64,000 bases of DNA, from NCBI GenBank assembly GCA_026712905.1, contig JAPOPM010000163.1, forward strand, positions 1 to 64,000. The letters are read 5' to 3'. Position numbers and translations under genes: made by a program. Numbering within the stretch: position 1 is the first letter of the stretch; each line of letters opens with the position of its first letter. The notes under the pieces were generated by a model. It was given only the letters and a program-made list of their open reading frames with translations, searched no databases and was not told the origin of the DNA. The stretch is from Deltaproteobacteria bacterium (lineage in GTDB: Bacteria > Desulfobacterota > Binatia > UBA9968 > JAJDTQ01). Of the stretch, positions 25,251 through 37,536 are shown piece after piece.

Positions 25251-26065
25251 GCGCGCGGGCCATCGAGATCAACGGTCGCAAGGTTTCGGTGCTGGAGGAC
25301 GGCGCGGGCGAGCCCACTTTTTATCTGCACGGCTTCGCCGACGTGCACGCGGTCACGGAAGGCTGGATGCCGTTCCACGAGAAGCTCATGGAAAGCTGCC
25401 GGCTTTACGCCCCGGCCCACCCGGGGTGCGCCGCGTCGGACGAGATCGAGTACCTGGAGTCCGCGGAGGACCTGATATTCCACTACCTGGAGGTCATCGA
25501 CGCCCTCGGACTCGAGCGGTTCGACTTGGTGGGAACCTGTGTCGGAGGATGGATGGCTGCCGAGTTGGCCGCGAGACACCCCGAGAAGGTCCGCCGGCTG
25601 GCGCTCATCGACGCGTCGGGCCTGTTCGTCCCCGGAGCGCCCATCGGCGACATCTTCATGATGTCCCACCCGGTGCGCGGCACCGACTACTCCGAACTCC
25701 GCGCCATGCTGTTCGCAAGCGACAGTACACCGGTAGGGCACGCGCTGTTCCCCGACGGCCGGGCCGAGAACATTGAGGACGAGCTGCGGCGTTACCAGAT
25801 GATACGCTTCACCAACCGGTTCGGCTTCAGCCCGCCCTACTTCTACAACCGCTCGCTGAGAAGCCGGCTGCGCCGCATCTCCGCGCCGACGCTGGTGGTG
25901 TGGGGTGAGTCCGACCGCATGGTCCCGCCGGCCCACGGCGAGGCCTACGCGGAGGGCATTTCCGGTTCCAACGGCGTCCAGTTGGTCAAGGGAACCGGCC
26001 ACAGCCCCCAGGCGGAGGACCCGGAGGCCACGGCGGCGCTGGTGACGGGTTTTCTGGCGGGTTGA
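25247..26065 (+). CDS. Alpha/beta hydrolase
   Basis: 272 aa. Nucleophile elbow GTCVGGW (position ~101-107) with Cys at the nucleophile position in place of the usual Ser; the oxyanion-side motif is FYLHGFADV. The acid is in VWGESDRMVPP and the catalytic His in KGTGHSPQAEDP. Its start overlaps the LLM monooxygenase stop, so the pair probably form one pathway: the oxygenase makes an ester or beta-diketone-like product and the hydrolase cleaves it (inference). A Cys nucleophile is found in some C-C hydrolases and dienelactone-type enzymes. Confidence 0.86.
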   Translation: MSARAIEINGRKVSVLEDGAGEPTFYLHGFADVHAVTEGWMPFHEKLMESCRLYAPAHPGCAASDEIEYLESAEDLIFHYLEVIDALGLERFDLVGTCVGGWMAAELAARHPEKVRRLALIDASGLFVPGAPIGDIFMMSHPVRGTDYSELRAMLFASDSTPVGHALFPDGRAENIEDELRRYQMIRFTNRFGFSPPYFYNRSLRSRLRRISAPTLVVWGESDRMVPPAHGEAYAEGISGSNGVQLVKGTGHSPQAEDPEATAALVTGFLAG

Positions 26066-26086
26066 CGGGAAGCGCCACCCACCCCA

Positions 26087-26117
26087 CCCCTGGATTCCCG
26101 CTTCCGGGGGAATGACG
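26087..26117. repeat. REP-like palindrome
   Basis: Reverse-orientation copy of the dispersed unit (TGGATTCCCGC ... GGGGGAATGACG) between the convergent hydrolase and metH genes, with one base change in the palindrome. Confidence 0.65.
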
Positions 26118-26158
26118 ATTCGGAACGTTGGTGCCATTTCGTAGCCGAGCCGGGGCGG

Positions 26159-29839
<3,681 letters not shown>

Positions 29840-29861
29840 GCCCTCGCCTGCTCCTTTCCTC

Positions 29862-29935
29862 GGTGTGCTGCGTCACGAACAGGCTTGTGAATCTGCTCTC
29901 GCATATTCATGAGCCTGTTCGTGACGCGGTACACC
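29862..29935. repeat. Core-deleted copy of the 161-bp palindromic element
   Basis: A 74-bp imperfect inverted repeat with outer arms GGTGTGCTGCGTCAC and GTGACGCGGTACACC, continuing through ACGAACAGGCT/AGCCTGTTCGT. Its right half aligns with the right end of the full copy next to it (CTCGC...TTCAT...GTGACGC), but the ~90-bp conserved core is missing. It directly abuts the full copy at 29936. Confidence 0.65.
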
Positions 29936-30096
29936 AGTGTCCTGCGTCACAAATAGCTTGATGAAACCGCGGGTCCTTTTCGCCGTCGGCTGCGTTGCTC
30001 TTCCTCGCGTGGTGCCCGCCACTGCTCGTCATCGCGCCTTGCCGACGACAAAAATGCCCTCGCGGTTTCATCAAGCTATTTGTGACGCAGGACACT
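29936..30096. mobile_element. 161-bp palindromic element, full copy 1 (MITE-like)
   Basis: Terminal arms of 36 bp (29936-29971 and 30061-30096) are perfect reverse complements beginning AGTGTCCTGCGTCAC. Between them is an ~89-bp core with its own inner stem (CCGTCGGC ... GCCGACG) that is nearly identical to the core of the copy at 48019. It lies in the 255-base gap between metH and the SDR gene. The SDR stop codon TAG (30095-30097) overlaps its right border. No coding capacity; presumably mobilised in trans or acting as a structured RNA. Confidence 0.8.
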
Positions 30097-30883
30097 AGCG
30101 CGGCCGCCCCGCCTCCGGCGTGACGTAGGCCGCGGTGATGCCGCCGTCGACGACGAACTCCGTGCCCGTGACGAACGACGATTCGTCGCTGGCCAGATAC
30201 AGTGCCGCCCGGGCGATCTCTCGGGCCTCGCCGAAACGCCCCATGGGGATGTGCACCAGGCGCCGCCGTTGCTTGCGCGTGGTGTCGAGAACCTTCATGA
30301 GCAACTCCGTGCGTAGCGGACCCGGGCACAACGCGTTCACACGGATGTTCTCGCGCGCGTGGAGCACCGCCAACTCACGGGTCATGGCCACCACGCCCCC
30401 CTTGCTGGCGGTGTAGGCAAGCTGCGGCGTGGCCGCCCCCATGAGGGCCACGAACGACGCCGTATTGATGACCGACCCGCCGCCCGCCCGGCGCAACGCC
30501 GGAATCCCGTGCTTGCAGCCCAGGAACACCCCCTTGAGATTCACCGCCAGCGTCCGGTCCCACACCTCCTCCGACGTCGCCACCGCGTCCGCGTCCTCGG
30601 CCAGCATGATGCCGGCGTTGTTGAAGAGGACGTGGAGCGCGCCGAACTCGGCTTCCGCCGCGGCCACCATGCGCGCGCAATCGCCGTCCCGGGAAACGTC
30701 CGCGTGGCAGTAAGCCGCCTCGCCGCCGGCCCGCTTGATCCGCCCCGCCAGACGCTTGCCGCTCCGGTCGTCGACGTCCGCGATGACCACCCGCGCACCC
30801 TCCTGGGCGAACAGCAGAGCCGTCTCCCGGCCGATGCCGCTGGCGCCGCCGGTGATGAGGGCGACCTTGTCCTTCAAACGCAT
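30095..30883 (-). CDS. Short-chain dehydrogenase/reductase (SDR)
   Basis: 262 aa classical SDR. The cofactor loop is TGGASGIGRE and the NNAG motif is LFNNAGIM. The catalytic Ser is in VINTASFVALMG and the Tyr-x3-Lys in LAYTASKGG. The C-terminal block is VTGTEFVVDGGITA. Asp at the end of beta-2 (VVIADVDD) predicts NAD(H) preference. The ATG at 30883 directly precedes the Rossmann strand; the 17 residues of the longer frame are not family-like. The stop codon is formed at the border of the palindromic element, so the last few residues (TPEAGRPR) may have been changed by its insertion. Confidence 0.92.
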   Translation of the reverse strand: MRLKDKVALITGGASGIGRETALLFAQEGARVVIADVDDRSGKRLAGRIKRAGGEAAYCHADVSRDGDCARMVAAAEAEFGALHVLFNNAGIMLAEDADAVATSEEVWDRTLAVNLKGVFLGCKHGIPALRRAGGGSVINTASFVALMGAATPQLAYTASKGGVVAMTRELAVLHARENIRVNALCPGPLRTELLMKVLDTTRKQRRRLVHIPMGRFGEAREIARAALYLASDESSFVTGTEFVVDGGITAAYVTPEAGRPR

Positions 30884-30952
30884 GGGGTCAATCGAACGAC
30901 GGCTTGCGCCGAGGTGCTCTTGCGCACGAGACACCCATTCGGCGGCCTCCGC

Positions 30953-31663
30953 TCAGCGTGTTCCCGCGGCCTCCACCAAGGCGTCGAACAGACGCTGCTG
31001 GATGGGGTCCTCCGCCGCCGTCAACTCCGGGTGCCACTGCACCGCCACCAGCCAGGGGTGCGCGGGCATCTCCAGCCCCTCGATGGTACCGTCCGGAGCG
31101 TGCGCCACCACCTCGAATCCCGGCGCCACCCTGCGCATGGCCTGGTGGTGCCACGACATGCACGAAAAATCAGTGGCTCCGAGGATACCGGCCAGCCGGG
31201 ATGCCGGGTCCACCCGGATCGGGTGGGGCGTGGGCTCGCGCGGCGGCACCCGGTGGTTCACCGTCTCTCCCACCTCGTCGGGCAGGTGCTCGATCAGGGT
31301 CCCGCCCTTGGCGACGTTCAGGATCTGGCTGCCGCGGCAGATGGCCAGGGTGGGGACCTCCAGATCGAATACGCGCCGGGCGAGGTCGATCTCGGAACGG
31401 TCCCGTTCCGGTTCCACCATGTAGATGGTCTCGTGCTGGCTGCCGCCGTAGAGGTCGGGGTCGAGGTCGCCGCCGCCGCTGAGCACCACCGCCTTGAGCA
31501 GCGGCAGGACCGCGTCCAGGCGCTCTTCCCCGGGCGGCAGCAGCAACGGGATGCCGCCGGCCCGGCGCACCGCGTCCACGTACTCCGCGGGCAGGATGAA
31601 CCGGTTGTGCGGGCCGCGCCCGTAGGTGGTGATGCCGATGAACGGCGTGTCGGTGGCGCGCAT
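30953..31663 (-). CDS. Class I glutamine amidotransferase-like hydrolase (PuuD/C26-like)
   Basis: 236 aa. The nucleophile is in LAICRGSQILNV (Cys in the CRGSQ elbow) and the His-Glu pair in AVQWHPE. This is the peptidase C26/gamma-glutamyl-gamma-aminobutyrate hydrolase family, which releases glutamate from gamma-glutamyl compounds. Its ATG begins 1 base after the stop of the glutamine-synthetase-like gene, so the two are coupled. Together they fit a ligase/hydrolase pair for a gamma-glutamylated amine, as in the PuuA/PuuD putrescine route. PuuB and PuuC equivalents are not adjacent. Confidence 0.88.
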   Translation of the reverse strand: MRATDTPFIGITTYGRGPHNRFILPAEYVDAVRRAGGIPLLLPPGEERLDAVLPLLKAVVLSGGGDLDPDLYGGSQHETIYMVEPERDRSEIDLARRVFDLEVPTLAICRGSQILNVAKGGTLIEHLPDEVGETVNHRVPPREPTPHPIRVDPASRLAGILGATDFSCMSWHHQAMRRVAPGFEVVAHAPDGTIEGLEMPAHPWLVAVQWHPELTAAEDPIQQRLFDALVEAAGTR

Positions 31664-31664
31664 T

Positions 31665-33068
31665 TCAGATCCGCTCGAAATAGCGTTTCCTTTCCCAGTC
31701 GGTGACGGCGTCGCGGTACTTCCGTTCCTCGGTGTGAAAGAAATGCGCGTAGTGCTCCACCACCTCCGCGCCGAAGCTTTCGCGCGCGAACTCGCTCTCC
31801 GCGAAGAGGTCCGTTGCCTCCCCCAGGGACCCCGGTACCTGGAGCACGTCGCCGGCGGCGTACAGGTTGCCGTCGAAGGCCGGCGGCGGCTCGGTCCGGT
31901 GCCGGATGCCGTCCACGCCGGCGGCCAGCGCGGCGGCATAGGCGAGATAGGGGTTGCAGTCCGCGCCGGGCACGCGGCACTCGATCCGGGCACCCTTGCC
32001 CTGCCCCAGCACCCGGAAACCGGCGGTGCGGTTGTCGTGGCTCCAGCCGACGCCGGTGGGCGCCCAGGACTCCGCGCGGTAGCGTTTGTACGAGTTGACC
32101 GTGGGCGCGTAGAACACCATGGTCTCGGGCAGATGCGCCAGCCAGCCGCCGAGGAACCATCGGAACACGTCGGAGAAACCGCTCGCGCCGGTCCCGGCGA
32201 AGGCGTTGCCGCCGTCGCGCCACAGGCTCAAATGCACGTGACAGCTCGAGCCCGCCAACTCGGTCGCGAACTTGGCCATGAAGGTGACGCTGAGCCCCAT
32301 CTGCTCGGCTATTTCCTTGAGGCACTCCTTGTAGACGCAGTGGCGGTCGGCCATGGTGAGCACGTCGGCGTAGCGCACGTTCAACTCGTGCTGGCCCGGT
32401 CCCCACTCGCCCTTGGAGCTTTCCACCGGAACGCCGGAGTCCCGCAGATGGCGCCGGGCGGCGCCGTGGAAGCCCTCCTCCCGGAAGGCCTGGAGCACAT
32501 GGTAGTCCTCGATGTAGCCACCCGCCGGAGCAAGGTCCAGGTAATGCTTTTCCGCCGCCTGCCGGTAGGAGTTCTCGAAGAGATAGTACTCCAGCTCCGA
32601 CCCCGCCATGGCCTCGTACCCCAGGGCGCCGGCGCGCTGCAGTTGGCCGCGCAGCACCGACCGGGGCGCTTCAGGCACCAGCTCGTGGGAGACGTTCTCC
32701 TTGACGTCGCACAGCACGAGCGCGGTCCGGTCCTGCCAGCTCAGACGCCGCAGCGTCGTCAGATCCGGCACCAGATGGACGTCGCCGTAACCGCGCTTCC
32801 AGTTGGCCAGCCGGTACCCCTGCACCGGCTCCATCTCCATGTCCACGGTCAGGAGGTAGTCGCACACGTGAGTGCCGCCCGCGGCCGCGGTGTCGAGAAA
32901 GAACTCCGCGTCCAGGCGCTTGCCCAACAAACGGCCATACAGGTCGGTGAAGGCGACCACGACCGTATCCAGCTCGCCGGCGGTCACCGACGCCCGGAGC
33001 TGGTCGACGGTGAGCATGCCGGTGACCTCGGCGGCGCCGTTTTCGATCTTTCGTTCCTCTTTTGCCAT
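31665..33068 (-). CDS. Glutamine synthetase-family gamma-glutamyl ligase (PuuA-like)
   Basis: 467 aa, type I GS fold. N-terminal beta-grasp (VVVAFTDLYGRLLGKRL); catalytic domain with AGSELEYYLF (metal Glu), GEWGPGQHELN, FMAKFATELAGSSCHVHLSL (metal His) and NRTAGFRV; C-terminal IECRVPGADCNPYLAYAA. Bona fide glutamine synthetase has NRSAxxRIP and an adenylylation Tyr loop; the variant here and the adjacent C26 hydrolase point to gamma-glutamylpolyamine or related ligation. Divergent from the TAXI receptor gene across a 274-base gap in which no gene or convincing promoter was seen. Confidence 0.9.
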   Translation of the reverse strand: MAKEERKIENGAAEVTGMLTVDQLRASVTAGELDTVVVAFTDLYGRLLGKRLDAEFFLDTAAAGGTHVCDYLLTVDMEMEPVQGYRLANWKRGYGDVHLVPDLTTLRRLSWQDRTALVLCDVKENVSHELVPEAPRSVLRGQLQRAGALGYEAMAGSELEYYLFENSYRQAAEKHYLDLAPAGGYIEDYHVLQAFREEGFHGAARRHLRDSGVPVESSKGEWGPGQHELNVRYADVLTMADRHCVYKECLKEIAEQMGLSVTFMAKFATELAGSSCHVHLSLWRDGGNAFAGTGASGFSDVFRWFLGGWLAHLPETMVFYAPTVNSYKRYRAESWAPTGVGWSHDNRTAGFRVLGQGKGARIECRVPGADCNPYLAYAAALAAGVDGIRHRTEPPPAFDGNLYAAGDVLQVPGSLGEATDLFAESEFARESFGAEVVEHYAHFFHTEERKYRDAVTDWERKRYFERI

Positions 33069-33342
33069 GATGGATTCCGCGCCAACCCGCCTCGGGGTTT
33101 CCTAGTGTCCTAACCCAGGATGCCGGAAATATCCACTCGCCGGAGCGCCGGCGCGCCCGCGGGCGGTCCTAGGGTGCCCATAAACCCGACGCGGTTCAAT
33201 AGCTTATTGGCAATCGGCGATTCGCAAACGGGTTGATCTCGAACCGGTTCAGGTTGCATTGCCCCACCTGATGTGGCATGGACAACGACTGTTGGTTGCA
33301 GTAGCTCTCAAGTCCGTAAACCTAACCTACAAGGAGGTTACC

Positions 33343-34308
33343 ATGAAGCGTTTTCTCGTATTCGCGCTCGGCTTGGCACTCTGCGGCGCCTTGGCCGCGA
33401 CGGCCAAGGATGCATCCGCTCAGAACTACCTCGTGGTCGGCGGCGGTTCCACGACCGGCGTCTACTACCAGGTGGCCCTCAACATCTGCAAGATCGTCAA
33501 CGACAAACTGGGGAGCAAGGGCTACAACTGTATCGGCCGGCCGGCCTTGGGATCGGTCTTCAACATCAATGCCATCAAGCGGGGACTGCTGAACTACGGC
33601 GTGGCCCAGTCCGACCGCGTCTGGCAGGCCACCAACGGCAAGAAGGACTGGAACGGCAAGCCCCAGACGGGACTGCGCACGGTCTTCAGCGTCCATCCCG
33701 AGGTGATCATGCTCGTCACCCGCAAGGACACCGGGATCAAGTCCATCGCCGACCTCAAGGGCAAGCGCGTAAACATCGGGAACCCCGGCTCGGGACAGCG
33801 GGGCAACGCGGAGGATGTGTTGCGCCTCTCGGGCATCGACAAGGACAAGGACATCAAGGCCGAAGGTCTGCAACAGAACGAGGCCAACCGCGCGCTGGTG
33901 GACAAGAAGATCGATGCGTTCTTCTACACCATCGGCGTTCCCTGGGGCGGCGGTCTGGAGATCGCCAACAGCACCGCCATCGACGTCGTTCCGGTGAACA
34001 CGGCGCCGATCCAGAAGCTGGTGAAGGACAACCCCTACTACGTCATGACCAAGATACCCGGCGGGACCTACAAGGGCGTAGACAAGGACGTTGAGACCTA
34101 TGCCGTGAAGGCGACCTTCGTCACCGGTGAGCAGGAACCAGCCGACTCGGTCTACCAGGTGGTCAAGACGATCTTCGAAAACCTCGACACGCTCCGCAAC
34201 TCGTATGCCAACTTCAAGAACCTGCAACCAAAGGACATGCTGAAGGGCCTCTCGGCTCCGATGCATCCGGGAGCGGTGAAGTACTACAAGGAGAAGGGCT
34301 GGCTGTAA
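33343..34308 (+). CDS. TAXI-family TRAP transporter solute receptor
   Basis: 321 aa. A signal peptide (1-26, ending KDASAQ) is followed by the TAXI-type start YLVVGGGSTTGVYYQVALNIC and the conserved internal SVHPEVIMLVTRKD, RVNIGNPGSGQRGNAEDVL and FFYTIGVPWGG. It binds an organic acid or similar solute in the periplasm and feeds the fused permease downstream. A perfect AAGGAGG at 33331-33337 precedes the ATG. The same frame is open further up, but the family begins at the signal peptide. Confidence 0.93.
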   Translation: MKRFLVFALGLALCGALAATAKDASAQNYLVVGGGSTTGVYYQVALNICKIVNDKLGSKGYNCIGRPALGSVFNINAIKRGLLNYGVAQSDRVWQATNGKKDWNGKPQTGLRTVFSVHPEVIMLVTRKDTGIKSIADLKGKRVNIGNPGSGQRGNAEDVLRLSGIDKDKDIKAEGLQQNEANRALVDKKIDAFFYTIGVPWGGGLEIANSTAIDVVPVNTAPIQKLVKDNPYYVMTKIPGGTYKGVDKDVETYAVKATFVTGEQEPADSVYQVVKTIFENLDTLRNSYANFKNLQPKDMLKGLSAPMHPGAVKYYKEKGWL

Positions 34309-34339
34309 ACAACCGGCCTTCTTTTCCGAAATGACGCGC

Positions 34340-34376
34340 GGCTCGGGGCACGGGCGGAATCGCCCGGCCCCGGGCC
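34340..34376 (+). promoter_or_regulatory. Intergenic stem-loop between TAXI receptor and permease
   Basis: A near-perfect hairpin: 10-bp outer stem (GGCTCGGGGC/GCCCCGGGCC, one G-T pair), a bulged A, a 6-bp inner stem CGGGCG/CGCCCG and a GAAT loop. No T-tract follows, so it is more likely an mRNA stabiliser or partial attenuator that keeps receptor output above permease output. Confidence 0.65.
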
Positions 34377-34383
34377 GATTCAC

Positions 34384-36597
34384 TTGACGAAAGAACCAAC
34401 GGCAACAGGCCAGCCAGGCGGCCCCGTGAATTCAACCGATCGCGACGACACAGCCGACGAGACCGTCGACCTCGAAGCGTTGGCCGAGTTGGGCGAGGGC
34501 GAAGGTAAGACCCGCTCCCCCGGCGGTCCCGTCGGGGGGTTCCTCTGGGTGCTTGCGCTCTGCTGGTCGCTGTTCCAGCTCTACATCGCCTACCGGCCCA
34601 TCAACTCCATCATCGCCCGCAGTATTCACCTGACCTTCGCCGTGCTGCTGGTCTACATGGCCTTTCCGGCCATACGGCGGACCGCGACGCTGGAGCGCGT
34701 TCACGCGCTGATGCAGCAGTTGTTTCCAGGACGGCGCAAGCGGGACCCCGTCAAGGTCCCTTGGTACGACTTCATCATCGCGGCCCTGGCCGGCTGCGGC
34801 ACCGTCTACCTGGCCTGGGACTACGTGGGGATCATCCAGCGTTCCGGCCTGCCGCTGGCGCGGGACGTCTACATCGGCGCGGCGTTCATCATCCTGCTGC
34901 TGGAGTCCGCGCGGCGGTCCCTGGGGCTGGCGCTGCCGGCGCTCGGCACGGTCTTCCTGTTCTACTGCTTCATCGGCCCGTACATGCCCAGGTTTCTCGC
35001 CCACCCCGGCATCCCCCTCGACTTCGTCGTCGACCACATGTACCTGTCGGACAGCGGCATCTGGGGTGTGCCGCTGGGTGTATCCACCGATTTCGTTTTT
35101 CTGTTCGTGCTGTTCGGGGCGCTGCTGGACCGGGCGGGAGCGGCGGAGTACTTCGTGCAGGTGGCCTTCGCCATGGTGGGCCGTTTCCGCGGCGGACCGG
35201 CCAAGGCCGCCGTGTTGGCGTCGGGCCTGACCGGCATGGTGTCGGGATCATCCATTGCCAACGTGGCCACCACGGGGACTTTCACCATCCCGCTCATGAA
35301 GCGGGTGGGGCTGCCGGCCTACAAGGCCGGCGCGGTGGAAGTCGGCGCCAGCACCAACGGACAGCTCCTGCCGCCGGTCATGGGGGCGGCGGCCTTCATC
35401 ATGGCGGAGTTCCTCGGGCTGCCTTACATCGACATCGTCACCGCGGCGGCGATTCCCGCGGTTCTGTCCTACATCGCCCTGCTCTACGTCGTCCACCTCG
35501 AAGCCCTCAAGCTTGACCTGACCGCGATACCGGACGAAGAGTTGCCCCGATTCTGGCCGACGTTCCTAAGGGGTGCGCACTTCCTGATCCCAATTCTGGC
35601 GCTGATCTACACGCTGGTCATCCTCAGGTTCTCCGCGGTTTCCGCGGCCTTCAACGCGATCCTGCTCACCCTGGCCATCATGGTCATCCAGCGGGTGGTG
35701 CAGAGTTGCGCCGCGGTTCTCCGACCGTCACCCGACAACCTGGCGACCGGCTCCCTCGGACAGGCCGTGTTTCAGGGTCTGGTCCTCAGCGTCCGCGAGA
35801 TTTTGCAGGGCTGCGTGTCCGGCGCCCGCAACATGGCGCCCATTGCGGTGGCCACCGCGGCCGCCGGAATCATCGTCGGCACCGTGACCCTGACGGGCCT
35901 CAGCAGCCGGTTCATCGAGGCCATCGAGATCATCTCCCTGGGCAACGTGGTGCTCATGCTGATCCTGACCGCGGCCACGAGCCTGATCCTGGGCATGGGC
36001 CTCCCCACTACCGCCAACTACATCGTCATGGCCACGCTGACGGCGCCGGTGATCGTCACGCTGGGCGGGCAGGCGGGTCTGGTGATCCCGGTGCTGGCGG
36101 CCCATCTGTTCGTCTTCTACTTCGGGATTCTGGCCGACGACACGCCGCCGGTGGGCCTGGCGGCCTTCGCGGCCTCGGCCATTGCCGGCTCGGACCCCAT
36201 CAAGACGGGGATCCAGGGGTTTACGTACGACCTGCGCACCGCGATCCTGCCCTTCGTCTTCATCTTCAACCTGGAGTTGCTGCTGATCGCCGGCGTAACC
36301 GCCGACGGCACGATCATCTGGCTCACCGACATGTTCAGCGTCGTCTGGGTGATCGTGAACGGCCTAGTGGCCATGATGGCCTTCGCCGCCGCCATGCAGG
36401 GGTTCTTCGCCGACCGTTGCGGCTGGCCCGAGCGGGCTCTCCTGTTCGTAATCTGCGCCGGCGCCTTCCGGCCGGATCTCCTGGCGGGCGACACCGACTC
36501 CCTGCGCATGACCGTCCAGTTCGGCGCCTGGGTGCTGTTTGCCGGGCTGTATCTGGTGCAGAGGAGGAGGCGGGGGTCGCGGTTGGCGGCGGCGTAG
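34384..36597 (+). CDS. TRAP transporter fused permease (TAXI type)
   Basis: 737 aa. This is the fused small and large membrane subunits of a TRAP transporter, with about 4 helices in the first 200 residues and 12 or more in the rest. The large-subunit signatures are FVLFGALLDRAGAAEYFVQVAF, GLTGMVSGSSIANVATTGTFTIPLMK, GASTNGQLLPPVMGAAAF and MGLPTTANYIVMATLTAP. It uses a Na+ or H+ gradient to move solute delivered by the receptor upstream. The start is uncertain: TTG at 34384 or GTG at 34426, neither with a strong Shine-Dalgarno, in keeping with reduced expression after the hairpin. Confidence 0.93.
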   Translation: MTKEPTATGQPGGPVNSTDRDDTADETVDLEALAELGEGEGKTRSPGGPVGGFLWVLALCWSLFQLYIAYRPINSIIARSIHLTFAVLLVYMAFPAIRRTATLERVHALMQQLFPGRRKRDPVKVPWYDFIIAALAGCGTVYLAWDYVGIIQRSGLPLARDVYIGAAFIILLLESARRSLGLALPALGTVFLFYCFIGPYMPRFLAHPGIPLDFVVDHMYLSDSGIWGVPLGVSTDFVFLFVLFGALLDRAGAAEYFVQVAFAMVGRFRGGPAKAAVLASGLTGMVSGSSIANVATTGTFTIPLMKRVGLPAYKAGAVEVGASTNGQLLPPVMGAAAFIMAEFLGLPYIDIVTAAAIPAVLSYIALLYVVHLEALKLDLTAIPDEELPRFWPTFLRGAHFLIPILALIYTLVILRFSAVSAAFNAILLTLAIMVIQRVVQSCAAVLRPSPDNLATGSLGQAVFQGLVLSVREILQGCVSGARNMAPIAVATAAAGIIVGTVTLTGLSSRFIEAIEIISLGNVVLMLILTAATSLILGMGLPTTANYIVMATLTAPVIVTLGGQAGLVIPVLAAHLFVFYFGILADDTPPVGLAAFAASAIAGSDPIKTGIQGFTYDLRTAILPFVFIFNLELLLIAGVTADGTIIWLTDMFSVVWVIVNGLVAMMAFAAAMQGFFADRCGWPERALLFVICAGAFRPDLLAGDTDSLRMTVQFGAWVLFAGLYLVQRRRRGSRLAAA

Positions 36598-36665
36598 CGG
36601 GTGGAGTATCTGCTATTGACTTGGGTGATTTGAAACCGCAACTGACAACGAGGAGGTTTTCAGAC

Positions 36666-37394
36666 ATGGCGGATACCATACCCTATCTCGTCGACGAGAA
36701 TGATCCCGGGCTCGAATCCGGAATGGTGGAATACGGAAGCTGCACCGGCTACCTGTCGCGGCCCAAGGGCGGCGCCAGCCTGGGCTCCGTCGTCGTCATT
36801 CACGAGAACGTCGGCCTGGTCGACCACATCAAGGACGTGGCGCGCCACTTCGCCAAGGAGGGCTTCGCCGCCCTGGCTCCGGACATGCTTCAACGCACCG
36901 GCGGCACCGCCCAGTACCAGAGCTCGCAAGACGCCATCGCCGCCATCCGGAGCCTGGACCCGGCGGGCTGCGTTGAAGACCTGACCAGCGCCGTCGAGTA
37001 CCTCAAGAGCCAGGGCTTCGCCAACGGCAAAGTCGGGGTCGTGGGCTACTGCTGGGGCGGCGGCCAGTCCCTCAACTTCGCCACCAAGTGCAACCAACTC
37101 GACGCCGCCGTGGTGTACTACGGCCGCAACCCCGATCCGCTGGAGCAGGTGGCCGACATCTCCTGCCCGCTCATGGGCAACTACGCCGAGGACGACCCCA
37201 ACATCATGCCCGGCATCGACCCCCTGAAAGAAGCGTTGGCCAAGGCGGGCAAGAGCATCGACCTCAAGATCTACGGCGACGGCGCCAAGCACGCCTTCAA
37301 CAACAACACCAACGCCGACCGCTGGCACCCGGACGCCGCCGGGGACGCGTGGCAGCGCACGGCGGATTTCTTCAAAGCCAATCTTTCGGGCTGA
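36666..37394 (+). CDS. Dienelactone hydrolase family protein
   Basis: 242 aa. The catalytic Cys129 sits in VGYCWGGGQS, Glu47 in IHENVGL, and the His in GDGAKHAFNN, the usual Cys-Asp-His triad with the regulatory Glu. Dienelactone hydrolases open lactones in aromatic catabolism (for example maleylacetate formation). A GAGGAGG precedes the ATG. It follows the TRAP permease by 68 bases on the same strand and may act on the imported compound or its product. A 13-bp hairpin closes the unit. Confidence 0.9.
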   Translation: MADTIPYLVDENDPGLESGMVEYGSCTGYLSRPKGGASLGSVVVIHENVGLVDHIKDVARHFAKEGFAALAPDMLQRTGGTAQYQSSQDAIAAIRSLDPAGCVEDLTSAVEYLKSQGFANGKVGVVGYCWGGGQSLNFATKCNQLDAAVVYYGRNPDPLEQVADISCPLMGNYAEDDPNIMPGIDPLKEALAKAGKSIDLKIYGDGAKHAFNNNTNADRWHPDAAGDAWQRTADFFKANLSG

Positions 37395-37410
37395 CCGACC
37401 GCTCAACGGA

Positions 37411-37449
37411 CGGGACTTGGCAATGGCCTGGACTACTTGCCAAGTCCCG
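37411..37449 (+). terminator. Perfect 13-bp hairpin after the dienelactone hydrolase
   Basis: CGGGACTTGGCAA (37411-37423) pairs exactly with TTGCCAAGTCCCG (37437-37449) across a 13-base loop. There is no T-run after it, so it may stabilise the 3' end or be a non-canonical terminator. Confidence 0.5.
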
Positions 37450-37502
37450 CCTTCCTCCACACGCTGACCGTTGACACGCTTACGAGCTCCGTGAAATCAT
37501 AC

Positions 37503-37530
37503 TTTACATTTGGACGCCTGAATGTAAGAT
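37503..37530 (+). promoter_or_regulatory. Promoter-operator of the DUF4143 ATPase
   Basis: TTTACA (37503-37508) and TAAGAT (37525-37530) with 16-base spacing put the transcript start on the ATG at 37537, so the mRNA would be leaderless. An inverted repeat TTACATT/AATGTAA (37504-37510 and 37521-37527) overlaps both promoter boxes and looks like an operator. Confidence 0.55.
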
Positions 37531-37536
37531 ACGAGT

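Noticed and set aside
29840-30094. Cobalamin or SAM riboswitch upstream of metH
   Set aside because: The gap is filled by palindromic repeats; no B12-box or SAM riboswitch consensus was seen.
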